This document shows positions 47,388-54,673 of a DNA stretch of 64,000 nt, piece by piece (position 1 is the stretch's first letter; each line of letters begins with the position of its first letter). Source of the stretch: Hanstruepera marina. GTDB taxonomy: Bacteria; Bacteroidota; Bacteroidia; Flavobacteriales; Flavobacteriaceae. The translations under genes and the position numbers were made by a program. The stretch covers positions 1,406,001 to 1,470,000 of the forward strand of contig NZ_JAINVX010000001.1 in NCBI RefSeq assembly GCF_019880635.1, given 5' to 3'. The notes under the pieces are model-generated. The model ran no database searches. It saw only the letters and a program-made list of their open reading frames with translations, and had not been told where the DNA came from.

Positions 47388-48428
47388 TTATGCTTTCATT
47401 TTCTGACTTAAATCATATAGGGTATTGTACTTTTTTTCAAACGGTCCTATTTTATCTAGGTTTATTAATAGTGTTTTGTATTTTCTTTTAATTCCATAAA
47501 TAAACTCACAATCAATTTGATCTTTCAAATGGATAACGGTATTGAACGATTCCAAATCACCTAATGGTGTAAACTGACAAGCGTGGCTCTTTAAAGTGTC
47601 ATCTATTGTTTGTACAAATTCTATTTTTTCAATTTTCTGAAATGGGATGTTTGTGGTGCCCAATAATCCTAATTTAAGTTCCAATGAATCTGAATGTAAC
47701 ATATGAGGCCTTTTGGTAATGGCTTTTAAATGGGCACAAAGCATTATAAACGAATAGACACTCAATAAGGTAAGCACCCAAGCTGCAATAGAGCTCCATT
47801 TGGTTAAAAGAAAATGTACGCCAACGGTTTCTATTATAAGAATCATTAAAATCCCTATTAATAACGAAATAGTACCGCTCTTTTCATGATAACTGAATTC
47901 ATTTTCAGAAAGAGGTTTTGATTTCCAATTAAAAAAAGCATAATGAAACATTGCCAATTCAGATCCAAATATTTTACCCAAAAAATTGTTGTTAAAAGCT
48001 TTTGTGCCACTGTTTTGAAAAGCTATTAGGTAATCGGTTCTTTCGTTGGTTTTTTTGTTCGTACCATTAACTGTTTTAAAGGTGTAGTAAACAATAGAGC
48101 CAATTATAACTACTTCAACTGTTGGTAATAAAATGTATCTGATAAGGTTGAAATGGAATTTTTCGGTTTCAGGAATAACAAAATAGGCTGTAATGATGCC
48201 AATTGAAACAAACGAACTTATTATAAACTTGGATATTTTTCGCTTAGACAAAAAATAAACCAGTAATGGAATAGTGAGAATCAAATCATACGTAATGCCT
48301 GTGTAAAGTTCAGGATATTTAACTGCATAGCTCGACAGACCTAAAGCCACAGTAAAAAATAATACAAGTAAGGGGATACCTAAAGCTAAAAATTTTCTAT
48401 TAACTGTTAATTTTTGATTGATCTCCAT
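47388..48428 (-). CDS. Hypothetical membrane protein with C-terminal soluble domain
   Basis: 346 residues with about seven membrane helices (residues about 14-120 and 180-240) and a C-terminal region of about 100 residues (IEKIEFVQTIDDTLKSHACQF onward) with the look of a bacterial PH-like domain. I do not recognise a characterised family. It lies 129 bases from the small glycine-zipper gene upstream. Confidence 0.6.
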   Translation of the reverse strand: MEINQKLTVNRKFLALGIPLLVLFFTVALGLSSYAVKYPELYTGITYDLILTIPLLVYFLSKRKISKFIISSFVSIGIITAYFVIPETEKFHFNLIRYILLPTVEVVIIGSIVYYTFKTVNGTNKKTNERTDYLIAFQNSGTKAFNNNFLGKIFGSELAMFHYAFFNWKSKPLSENEFSYHEKSGTISLLIGILMILIIETVGVHFLLTKWSSIAAWVLTLLSVYSFIMLCAHLKAITKRPHMLHSDSLELKLGLLGTTNIPFQKIEKIEFVQTIDDTLKSHACQFTPLGDLESFNTVIHLKDQIDCEFIYGIKRKYKTLLINLDKIGPFEKKYNTLYDLSQKMKA

Positions 48429-48557
48429 ATTGTACTTTAGTTGTGCAAAACAGCTGCGTGTAATTTTCTTGCGTGTTTAGGTACTAATTTAATAAAAAAT
48501 AACGGGTAATAATTCAGCGTTAGTATTTTTAGAAGTAGGACAGAACAAACACTTACT

Positions 48558-48782
48558 TTAGCTATTATCGTGAGAAGTTGTTTTAATAATCCTATAATTG
48601 GGTTTCGTAGTTTCGCAGGCACTTTCTTTCCTTTTTTCATGAGTTCCAAGACCAGCACCTAAAGCAAGCCCAACACCAATCCCTATTGATAACCATGTTG
48701 CAACATCTTCTGTTGCCACTCCTATACTAATCCCTATTCCTACTCCAAAAATTAATCCTAATGCTATGTAGTTATTTTTCAT
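48558..48782 (-). CDS. Glycine-zipper small membrane protein
   Basis: 74 residues, MKNNYIALGLIFGVGIGISI then GIGVGLALGAGLGTHEKRK: two helices with regular small-residue spacing, like proteins that pack in oligomeric helix bundles. It is a common type in Flavobacteriaceae with no known role. Upstream lies the 556-base structured intergenic block. Confidence 0.6.
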   Translation of the reverse strand: MKNNYIALGLIFGVGIGISIGVATEDVATWLSIGIGVGLALGAGLGTHEKRKESACETTKPNYRIIKTTSHDNS

Positions 48783-48926
48783 AATGTACGTTAATTAATA
48801 GGTTTTGTTTTATTAGTTATAACAATTTCAATATTGTTACAATTTGTTTAGCTATTTTTTTCATTTTGAAAAAAATTAGCTTGAATGGGAGTTTCAATGG
48901 CATATTTAATAACCTCAAGTATTTTT

Positions 48927-49040
48927 GCCAACGGTGGCGTTATGCGTAGTCTTGTTTTGGATTTTAAAAATAGCGAATTTATTCGGTGTTATTTAAAATA
49001 CAGAGTAAACGTAAACAAATTGCGTATAATGGCAGTTGGC
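48927..49040. repeat. Inverted-repeat element E (attC-like)
   Basis: The outer ends GCCAAC (48927) and GTTGGC (49035) are complementary. Inside, the arm 48938-48957 pairs with 49013-49031 over 19 base pairs including four G-T wobbles and one extrahelical C (48951). A long imperfect stem with a bulged base and conserved ends is the design of integron attC sites, although the core sequence differs from the classical one. Confidence 0.6.
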
Positions 49041-49127
49041 TCACGTTTTCCCTAGATGGGCAGCTGGAGCTGTTAGTAATACAATCCCCAAGATTCCCGC
49101 GCCTGGCGCAATTTGGCATAACGCTGT

Positions 49128-49211
49128 CGTTGAATCACATATCTTGTGTAATGGGATTTTGCTTGCAAAATATAGAGGCACAAGTCAGCTTTAGCTGAAT
49201 GTGATTCAACG
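49128..49211. repeat. Multi-stem inverted repeat F
   Basis: Perfect 13-base arms CGTTGAATCACAT and ATGTGATTCAACG enclose an inner CTTGTG/CACAAG stem (49143-49148 with 49179-49184), a TTTTGC/GCAAAA hairpin (49157-49170) and a TCAGC-TTTA-GCTGA hairpin (49185-49198). The whole can fold into a branched structure. Its right arm overlaps the start of element A. Confidence 0.65.
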
Positions 49212-49337
49212 GTCTTGGCTATGGTTTCGTTACGGAATGGTACGTGAGTATCATTCCGAAGTAACCATAAATTTAGCAAAAAAGCTTGAAATTCCGATTA
49301 GGAATTTCAGCCGTAATGAACTATAGCCGTTGTTGGC
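49208..49337. repeat. Cassette-boundary element A (family 1, attC-like)
   Basis: The left end AACGGTCTTG and right end GTTGTTGGC match element B. Between them, the arm 49217-49235 pairs with 49311-49328 (GGCTAT.GTT and AACTATAGCC type), with internal hairpins at 49229-49265 and TGAAATTCC/GGAATTTCA at 49287-49309. Read on the minus strand it begins one base after the stop codon of the lipoprotein gene and ends CCGTTGAAT, which contains GTTGAAT, a fit to the integron core GTTRRRY. Confidence 0.65.
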
Positions 49338-49338
49338 T

Positions 49339-49944
49339 TTAGTATTTTTTATATTCTGTTATTTTATTTCCAGATTCCGACGCTTTTGCAATAATTTTTT
49401 CCAGATTTTTTTTATCAATCAATGCAGTTACATAAGAGTCACTATCAATGTAAAGGTTGATTAAAGTCAAACCGTTTTTATTCAACGTCTCGTTTATAAT
49501 TCCGAGTAATGCTCCAGCATCTTTTTCATTCTCGTTTTGAATTTCAGGTAATTTTGGTAACGCATATTTTTTTCGTTCAGCCATTTGGTCAAGTGACCAT
49601 TTAATGTCATCCATTCTTTGTTTCCAATCAAATTCCCAAATATATTTTCCATCACTTAAGTTATCAATTAGTAAAAACCATTCAGGATTCTTTTTTATGT
49701 CCTCACTTGGTCCTCGAAAAGCTTGATTTTTAATATTTTCAGTGTCATAATAGTAACTTCCATCTTTAAAAACTGATTCGGGATTTAGTTTGAATTTCTG
49801 AAGTTTGTTAGAAAAGGATTCCAATTGCTCACTGTCATTAACCTCAATTATTAATTCAGCTAAACTTTCGGATTGGGATAAGTCCTTTGTAGATTTACAA
49901 CTGAAACAAAGTAGAACTAAAGTTAAATTCAGAAGGTTTCTCAT
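49339..49944 (-). CDS. Hypothetical lipoprotein in a possible gene cassette
   Basis: 201 residues with a signal ending LTLVLLCFSCKS and a soluble domain with no recognised motif; the C-terminal segment LINLYIDSDSYVTALIDKK recalls small DUF6630-like domains, which I hold only as a weak thought. The ATG at 49944 is chosen because the upstream in-frame extension (to 50010) runs into element B and lacks a signal peptide. The gene is bracketed by family-1 elements A (3' side, one base after the stop) and B (5' side), leaving almost no other DNA, as in an integron cassette. Confidence 0.7.
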   Translation of the reverse strand: MRNLLNLTLVLLCFSCKSTKDLSQSESLAELIIEVNDSEQLESFSNKLQKFKLNPESVFKDGSYYYDTENIKNQAFRGPSEDIKKNPEWFLLIDNLSDGKYIWEFDWKQRMDDIKWSLDQMAERKKYALPKLPEIQNENEKDAGALLGIINETLNKNGLTLINLYIDSDSYVTALIDKKNLEKIIAKASESGNKITEYKKY

Positions 49945-49972
49945 TCGGATTTGGTTTTTCAATATTAAAGCC

Positions 49973-50097
49973 AACGGTCTTGTATATGAAAAGTAGCGGG
50001 TTTTACTCACGGACTTTTCGGTTTGGTACTGACCTTAAATTTATAAAATTCATTTTCGATCAAGTACTTAAACCGCTATTTTTTATATACGTTGTTG
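49973..50097. repeat. Cassette-boundary element B (family 1, attC-like)
   Basis: It has the same ends as element A (AACGGTCTTG at 49973, GTTGTTG at 50091) but a different stem: the arm 49982-50003 pairs with 50070-50090 with two mismatches and one bulged base. An inner GTACT/AGTAC pair adds a second stem. Conserved ends with non-conserved yet self-complementary stems indicate selection for the folded shape. Confidence 0.65.
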
Positions 50098-50126
50098 TGT
50101 TTTCGTACTTTTTTCCGTTCTGTTTG

Positions 50127-50216
50127 TAGCGTTGGCAAAGACATACTCTTTTGCAATTTTTGGCTTATGTGTCGGCTTTAGCGAATTGCAAATGTGTATG
50201 GCTTTTAGCGTTGGCA
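50127..50216. repeat. Hairpin element D (family 2)
   Basis: Two direct copies of TAGCGTTGGCA (50127 and 50206) flank a hairpin whose arms CATACTCTTTTGCAATT and AATTGCAAATGTGTATG pair except for two T-T mismatches around a C-G pair. The right copy ends directly at the stop codon (50217) of the restriction enzyme gene. The CTCTTTTG/CAAATGTG core is shared with element C. Confidence 0.65.
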
Positions 50217-51524
50217 TTATTCAGTTAGATTTATTATTTCATTCTTTTTGTACAAGTTTGGTAGAAACCTTGATTTAATTCTAAACTGACTTCTTTTCTT
50301 AATTTTGGGTTTCGTTGACATATTCTCCAATTTAATTCCTGGGTCATAATAAATATTTCCATTTGCCATTTGTCCAAGAAAAAGTTGAAAATCCGTTCCA
50401 GTTCCCAAAATCACGTTGTTACCATATTTGTATTTTCTATCTCCTTTTGTGTCTGAAAGAGATGGAACATAACAAGCTTTATCGTGTTTCCTGTTCCAGT
50501 GTAAGAGCATTGATGAAAAACTCCAAGAAGCTGCTTCATTTCCTTTTTGGTCAATTAATGAAATACTTCCGTTTGAATTTCTGATTTTTCCGCTTTCTTG
50601 GTCAAAACCAATTAACTTCATTTCCAGTTTGGTCGTTGGATGTAATTCTCCCGCTTTATGAACACCTCCAAAATTCATTCGGTCAGGTCTTCCAAGTTTA
50701 TCGGGATAACCATAGGTTTTTATAAAGTATTCTGTTCCTTCAGATTTATAAAGTCCATCTGTAGGTTCTGGTGTCATTAATGTTATTACAGAAGAGTTTA
50801 TGTTTTCAAATTTTTTAACGCCAAATTGTTTGATTTCCCAACCCATAAAGTCAGGTTCAGAATATCCATTTGGTGTAACGCCAAGTTCAGCTTCAAGCGT
50901 ATAACCTCCACAATTTGATGCTCGACAAGGCAAAATATTACCATCAGAATCTAAACGTTTTGAATCTATCCAACCTTGATTATGAATTCGTACAAGTTCT
51001 TGTAATAAGATAGAGCGATTATTTGCTGTTCGTGGTAATTCTATTATTGAGAATACACCGTGTTCTCCCAAATTTTTTTCTAAAGCAAACTCCTTTGCAA
51101 TTTCAGATTCTGGATGAGCAACGTAGCCTAAAACAGTTCCACTTTTACTAACTCCAATAAACAACAATCTGTCAGCGAGTCTTTGAGTCATTAATTCTGA
51201 AGGTGCATTTTTTGAGCCTAAAAGAAACCCTGAAAATCTAACTTCTGGATATTTAGGGTAAAGAATTAATTGAGAATGCTTTGCAGGTGATAAGTTGCCT
51301 TCATCTGTTATCCAAGAAAAATTCAATGAAGCTTTAAAACGTTCTCTTCTCCAATCTCCAGCTTCAACTGTTTCTATACTTGAAATGGGAAGAACATTAA
51401 GTATTTCAAAGTTACCTCCGAAATAAACTTGGTTTTTTGAATTGTCGTTTGGTGCAAGTTTTTTTACATAGATTTCATCACAACCATTATTGATGAACAG
51501 CGACTTTAGATTTTTTAGGTTCAT
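50217..51524 (-). CDS. Type II restriction endonuclease, MvaI/BcnI family
   Basis: 435 residues. The C-terminal half carries the MvaI/BcnI signature: SNCGGYTLEAELGVTPNG then EPDFMGWEIKQF, in which Asp and the ExK pair are the metal-binding catalytic residues. MvaI and BcnI cut CCWGG and CCSGG as monomers, so a related CCNGG-type site is likely. The N-terminal 150 residues are an extra domain (FSGFLLGSKNAP region) seen in longer family members. The start overlaps the methyltransferase 3' end by 38 bases, so translation is probably coupled after methylase synthesis. Confidence 0.88.
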   Translation of the reverse strand: MNLKNLKSLFINNGCDEIYVKKLAPNDNSKNQVYFGGNFEILNVLPISSIETVEAGDWRRERFKASLNFSWITDEGNLSPAKHSQLILYPKYPEVRFSGFLLGSKNAPSELMTQRLADRLLFIGVSKSGTVLGYVAHPESEIAKEFALEKNLGEHGVFSIIELPRTANNRSILLQELVRIHNQGWIDSKRLDSDGNILPCRASNCGGYTLEAELGVTPNGYSEPDFMGWEIKQFGVKKFENINSSVITLMTPEPTDGLYKSEGTEYFIKTYGYPDKLGRPDRMNFGGVHKAGELHPTTKLEMKLIGFDQESGKIRNSNGSISLIDQKGNEAASWSFSSMLLHWNRKHDKACYVPSLSDTKGDRKYKYGNNVILGTGTDFQLFLGQMANGNIYYDPGIKLENMSTKPKIKKRSQFRIKSRFLPNLYKKNEIINLTE

Positions 51525-52728
51525 TGATTTTCAAAAGTTCTTTTACAATGTTCTTTCCAACCGCTTGTATTAATGGCATAGCTACAGAATTACCAAATTG
51601 TTTGTATGCTTGATTGTTAGAAACAGGAATAATAAATTTATCTGGGAAACCCTGAATTCTAGCACATTCTCTTGGCGTTAGTCTTCTTGGATTTTTTCCT
51701 CTTTGGGGTATTAGTATTTCAGCTCCATCTTTATAATATCTTGCACTTAAAGTACGAGAAACTCCATTTAAATCCGTCAGTCCAAAACCAAAGCCGTTTC
51801 CTTTAGCTTGATGTTTTTTCTTATATGCTTGAAGATAACTCCAAAGTTTATCAGACAAAGTATATTTTGGGTCAACTCGTCTTTGTAAAATTTCTTTAAT
51901 TGCTAATTCAGTATTTGGTGGTTCAGGAAATTCAAAAGTTTCTTTTTCTTTAAAAATGGATTTTTTAAACCCAACAATTATGATTCTTTCTCTGTGTTGA
52001 GGAACATAATATTTTGCATCTAAAACTTTATAATGAATTGAATAGCCTAATTCAGTTAATGTTTCAGTAATTACTTTAAAAGTTTTCTTTTTGTCGTGAG
52101 AAACAAGGTTTTTTACATTTTCCAACATAAAAACCTTTGGTTTTTTATGCTCAATTATTCTCGCAATATCAAAAAATAATGTTCCTTGGGTTTTGTCTAA
52201 AAATCCGTGTTGTCTACCTAAAGAATTTTTCTTTGAAACACCTGCAATTGAAAAAGGTTGGCAAGGAAAACCGCCTAATAAAATATCGTGGTCTGGAATT
52301 TCTTTTTCTGAAACTTGGGTTATGTCTCCAAAAGGAACTTCTCCAAAATTAGCTTCGTATGTTTTTTTTGCAAAAGAATCCCATTCACTTGTAAAAACGC
52401 ATTTTCCACCATTATTTTGAAACGCAAGTCGAATTCCTCCAATTCCTGCAAAAAGGTCAATGAATTTGAAAGTTGGGTTTTCTGGTGGTGGAAATGGAAC
52501 ATCCCATTTTATTGGTAAATAATATTGAAAATCTGGTTCTTGAGCTATCTCTAAATTTTCGTGTAATTCCGCTAAATATTCTTTTGCTGTTGGTCTGTAA
52601 TATTGAGAAACTCCGTTTTTGTGATTTTGAAAATAATGAGTTAAATGAGCCATTTCGTTAGTAGTTTTCTTGTCTACAACGATTTTTAATTTTTCTCTAA
52701 TGTCCGAATATTTTTTACTCATTTTCAT
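51487..52728 (-). CDS. DNA (cytosine-5)-methyltransferase of the R-M system
   Basis: 413 residues with all C5-methyltransferase motifs: I (FIDLFAGIGGIRLAF), IV with the catalytic Cys (GGFPCQPFS), VI (MLENVKNL), VIII (QHRERIIIVGF) and X (QFGNSVAMPL). The N-terminal 85 residues before motif I are as in Dcm/M.EcoRII-like enzymes, which methylate CCWGG; this agrees with an MvaI/BcnI-type nuclease partner. MvaI itself pairs with an N4 methylase, so this C5 pairing is of note. It is first in the operon and encodes the protective activity. Confidence 0.93.
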   Translation of the reverse strand: MKMSKKYSDIREKLKIVVDKKTTNEMAHLTHYFQNHKNGVSQYYRPTAKEYLAELHENLEIAQEPDFQYYLPIKWDVPFPPPENPTFKFIDLFAGIGGIRLAFQNNGGKCVFTSEWDSFAKKTYEANFGEVPFGDITQVSEKEIPDHDILLGGFPCQPFSIAGVSKKNSLGRQHGFLDKTQGTLFFDIARIIEHKKPKVFMLENVKNLVSHDKKKTFKVITETLTELGYSIHYKVLDAKYYVPQHRERIIIVGFKKSIFKEKETFEFPEPPNTELAIKEILQRRVDPKYTLSDKLWSYLQAYKKKHQAKGNGFGFGLTDLNGVSRTLSARYYKDGAEILIPQRGKNPRRLTPRECARIQGFPDKFIIPVSNNQAYKQFGNSVAMPLIQAVGKNIVKELLKINEPKKSKVAVHQ

Positions 52729-52812
52729 TTTCCAAATATGCGAAGAATATAACTTTTTTTAGGCAATTATTTGCTTGTTTTCTTAACAATTTTTTCAACG
52801 ATTATTAATTTC

Positions 52813-52900
52813 AGCGTTGGCTAAAAACAGCTCTTTTGGTTTTTTTAGCGTGGGATTTTTGGTGTTGGGAAAAACCAAATGTGCTGTTGGTGCGGCTGGC
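52813..52900. repeat. Hairpin element C (family 2)
   Basis: It starts AGCGTTGGC as element D does. The arms 52826-52844 and 52870-52888 pair over 19 positions, with the same two T-T mismatches in the CTCTTTTG/CAAATGTG core, but the rest of the stem is quite different from D and still self-complementary. It lies 85 bases upstream of the methyltransferase start, so C and D bracket the R-M operon. Confidence 0.65.
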
Positions 52901-53109
52901 TTTCAGTATGAAACACAACGTGTTATATAAACACAAATATAGCCGTTTAACCGGTTTCTGATCCGGATATGAACACTTTTTGTCTCCATTAACAGTTCAG
53001 TTTTTATACATAATTGATAATTTAAAACCAAAACTTATGCTTGTATTAGCCAAAACAATAAAGATCATCTATAAACTAAATCTTAGGTTTCCTTATTACT
53101 GCCTTATAG

Positions 53110-53142
53110 CTTAAGTATGGCTTAAGTATGGCTAGTGTATGC
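53110..53142. repeat. 11-bp tandem repeat, set 1
   Basis: CTTAAGTATGG twice in tandem, then the degenerate CTAGTGTATGC: three units of 11 bases. Confidence 0.7.
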
Positions 53143-53182
53143 AAAGGGCATATAAACAAAAACTATCTAATTTGGTAACTAC

Positions 53183-53215
53183 CGTCAAAAACAGTAGAAA
53201 ACGGCAAAAACAGTA
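53183..53215. repeat. 14-base direct repeat pair
   Basis: CGTCAAAAACAGTA (53183) and CGGCAAAAACAGTA (53202), one difference, 19 bases apart, between the two 11-bp repeat sets. Confidence 0.65.
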
Positions 53216-53270
53216 TAATAGGGCTAAATCATCAAAACCCACATTTTATTACACGCAAAAACCCCTAATA

Positions 53271-53325
53271 GCTCCTTAAGGTCTGCGTCAGGTCTACTTA
53301 AGGTCTCCTTAAGGTTTCCTTCAGG
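53271..53325. repeat. 11-bp tandem repeat, set 2
   Basis: Five consecutive 11-base units with consensus TCTCCTTAAGG (variants GCTCCTTAAGG, TCTGCGTCAGG, TCTACTTAAGG, TTTCCTTCAGG). The helical-turn period puts each unit on the same DNA face. It ends 132 bases before the NYN-LOTUS start codon. Confidence 0.75.
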
Positions 53326-53457
53326 TCAACCCGTGAAAATTCCTACAAGTTAGTGATGCTAAAGTAGTACCTTGCCCAAATCATATGCTGCAAAAACAAA
53401 TGGTTTAATTACAGTTCATTAACTTTACCAAAACCAACACACTAAAAAACACCCTTT

Positions 53458-54219
53458 ATGGATATTAAACTGGCCGTCCTTATCGATGGCGACAACATAC
53501 CATCAGCTTACGTAAAAGAAATGATGGAAGAAATAGCCAAATACGGCAACCCAACCATTAAACGTATTTATGGCGATTGGACCAAACCACACCTTACCAA
53601 ATGGAAAAACGTCCTGTTGGAAAACGCCATAACACCCATACAACAATACGGCTACACCCAAGGTAAAAACGCCACAGACTCCGCCATGATCATCGATGCC
53701 ATGGATATACTCTACAGCCAAAAGGTAAACGGCTTTTGCCTCGTATCCTCCGATTCCGATTTTACCCGCCTGGCAACTAGACTGCGTGAAGCGGGTATGC
53801 AAGTGTATGGCATAGGCGAGAAAAAAACACCAGACCCTTTTATTGTGGCCTGCGATAAGTTTATTTACATCGAAATATTAAAACAACAGGCCGATGATGA
53901 TACTGCAGGCTCCAGTGGTTCTAAAAAAACAACAAAACCGAATTACGATACCATAACCCCAAAGGACATCCGCTTTATAGCCCATACCATTCAAGACCTC
54001 GCAGACGATGACGGTTGGGCATTTCTGGGCGATGTGGGTAGCCTCCTGCAAAAAAAACAACCCAATTTCGATTCCCGTAACTACGGCTTTCAAAAGCTTA
54101 CACCACTAATCGAATCCATAAAAGACTTCGAAATAGATAAACGCGAAAGTGGTAACGGACGCTTTAAACTCGTATACGTACGCAACAAACAACGTAAAAC
54201 CCGAAGACGCAAAAAGTAA
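53458..54219 (+). CDS. NYN-domain putative RNase with LOTUS (OST-HTH) domain
   Basis: 253 residues. The N-terminal NYN/PIN-like domain (1-140) has the acidic active-site pattern: LIDGDN (Asp10, Asp12), KNATDSAMIIDAMD and SSDSDFTRLATRLREAG. A C-terminal LOTUS/OST-HTH domain (about 165-240: GWAFLGDVGSLLQKKQPNFDSRNYGFQKL) likely binds RNA, possibly G-quadruplex RNA as for eukaryotic relatives. A basic tail (KQRKTRRRKK) ends it. It is probably a cytoplasmic ribonuclease. Codon choice is richer in C-ending codons than in its neighbours. It is followed after 1 base by the dinB-like gene. Confidence 0.9.
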   Translation: MDIKLAVLIDGDNIPSAYVKEMMEEIAKYGNPTIKRIYGDWTKPHLTKWKNVLLENAITPIQQYGYTQGKNATDSAMIIDAMDILYSQKVNGFCLVSSDSDFTRLATRLREAGMQVYGIGEKKTPDPFIVACDKFIYIEILKQQADDDTAGSSGSKKTTKPNYDTITPKDIRFIAHTIQDLADDDGWAFLGDVGSLLQKKQPNFDSRNYGFQKLTPLIESIKDFEIDKRESGNGRFKLVYVRNKQRKTRRRKK

Positions 54220-54220
54220 T

Positions 54221-54664
54221 ATGCTAACACAAACCCTTACCAAGCTATTTGTGCGCGACCTTTCCAAACTACAAGAGGAAATCAATCTGTACGCCACCGA
54301 AAGCCAAATGTGGCAAGTTACGCATGGTATTTCAAATTCTGCAGGCAACTTGGCCTTGCATATAGTAGGCAATCTCAACCATTTTATTGGAGCTGTGTTG
54401 GGAAACACCGACTATGTAAGGCAACGCGATTTGGAGTTTTCTAGTAAAAACGTATCCAGAAGCACCATTATAACCCAAATAGAAGACACCAAAACCATGT
54501 TAGAACAGGTATTGCCAACCCTAACTGAAGCAGACCTGCAACAGGAGTACAAACGCCGGCCGTTTGAAGATTATATGACTACCGAATATTTTTTGGTACA
54601 TTTAAGCATGCATTTAGCCTACCATTTGGGACAAATAAATTACCATAGGCGTTTAATACCATAA
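54221..54664 (+). CDS. DinB-superfamily protein
   Basis: 147 residues from the ATG at 54221, one base after the NYN stop; the longer upstream frame lies inside the NYN gene. It forms a four-helix bundle with histidines in the metal-binding positions: NLALHIVGNLNHF and HLSMHLAYHLGQINYHRR. DinB proteins include thiol transferases (bacillithiol or mycothiol S-transferase type); the exact activity is unknown. It is probably co-transcribed with the NYN gene. Confidence 0.82.
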   Translation: MLTQTLTKLFVRDLSKLQEEINLYATESQMWQVTHGISNSAGNLALHIVGNLNHFIGAVLGNTDYVRQRDLEFSSKNVSRSTIITQIEDTKTMLEQVLPTLTEADLQQEYKRRPFEDYMTTEYFLVHLSMHLAYHLGQINYHRRLIP

Positions 54665-54673
54665 AGCATAACC

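Larger units (their letters stand above)
48783..49338. other. Gene-free block of nested inverted repeats
   Basis: No credible gene. The first 140 bases are AT-rich. From 48927 to the next stop codon the DNA is almost wholly made of inverted repeats listed separately (48927-49040, 49128-49211, 49208-49337). Additionally GCGTTATGC (48937-48945) pairs perfectly with GCATAACGC (49116-49124), offering an alternative larger fold. It looks like two or more cassette-boundary elements placed side by side. Confidence 0.7.
52729..53457. other. 729-base gene-free region
   Basis: No credible gene. It holds element C (52813-52900), an ACAACGTGTTATATAAACAC stretch (52914-52933) that resembles the family-1 left end and may mark the edge of the cassette region, and three sets of short direct repeats (53110-53142, 53183-53215, 53271-53325) ahead of the NYN gene. 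No clear promoter box was found. Confidence 0.6.

Noticed and set aside
48437-48658. A 73-residue reading frame overlapping the glycine-zipper gene
   Set aside because: It overlaps a better-supported gene by 100 bases in another frame, its sequence has no family character, and its hydrophobic stretch is explained by AT-rich DNA.
49128-49211. Retron msr/msd or riboswitch
   Set aside because: There is no reverse transcriptase nearby, and the element lies 3' of a gene rather than in a leader.
48986-49279. Reading frames on both strands in the structured block
   Set aside because: They run across inverted repeats E, F and A, change with the palindromes and resemble no protein.
49945-50010. N-terminal extension of the cassette lipoprotein
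   Set aside because: It would place charged residues before the signal peptide and overlap element B; the ATG at 49944 gives a normal lipoprotein.
48927-52900. A classical mobile integron or transposon
   Set aside because: No integrase or transposase gene is in the window and the element cores fit GTTRRRY only in one copy, so I keep it as attC-like rather than calling an integron.
53271-53325. CRISPR-like array
   Set aside because: The units are 11 bases in direct tandem with no spacers and no cas genes are present.
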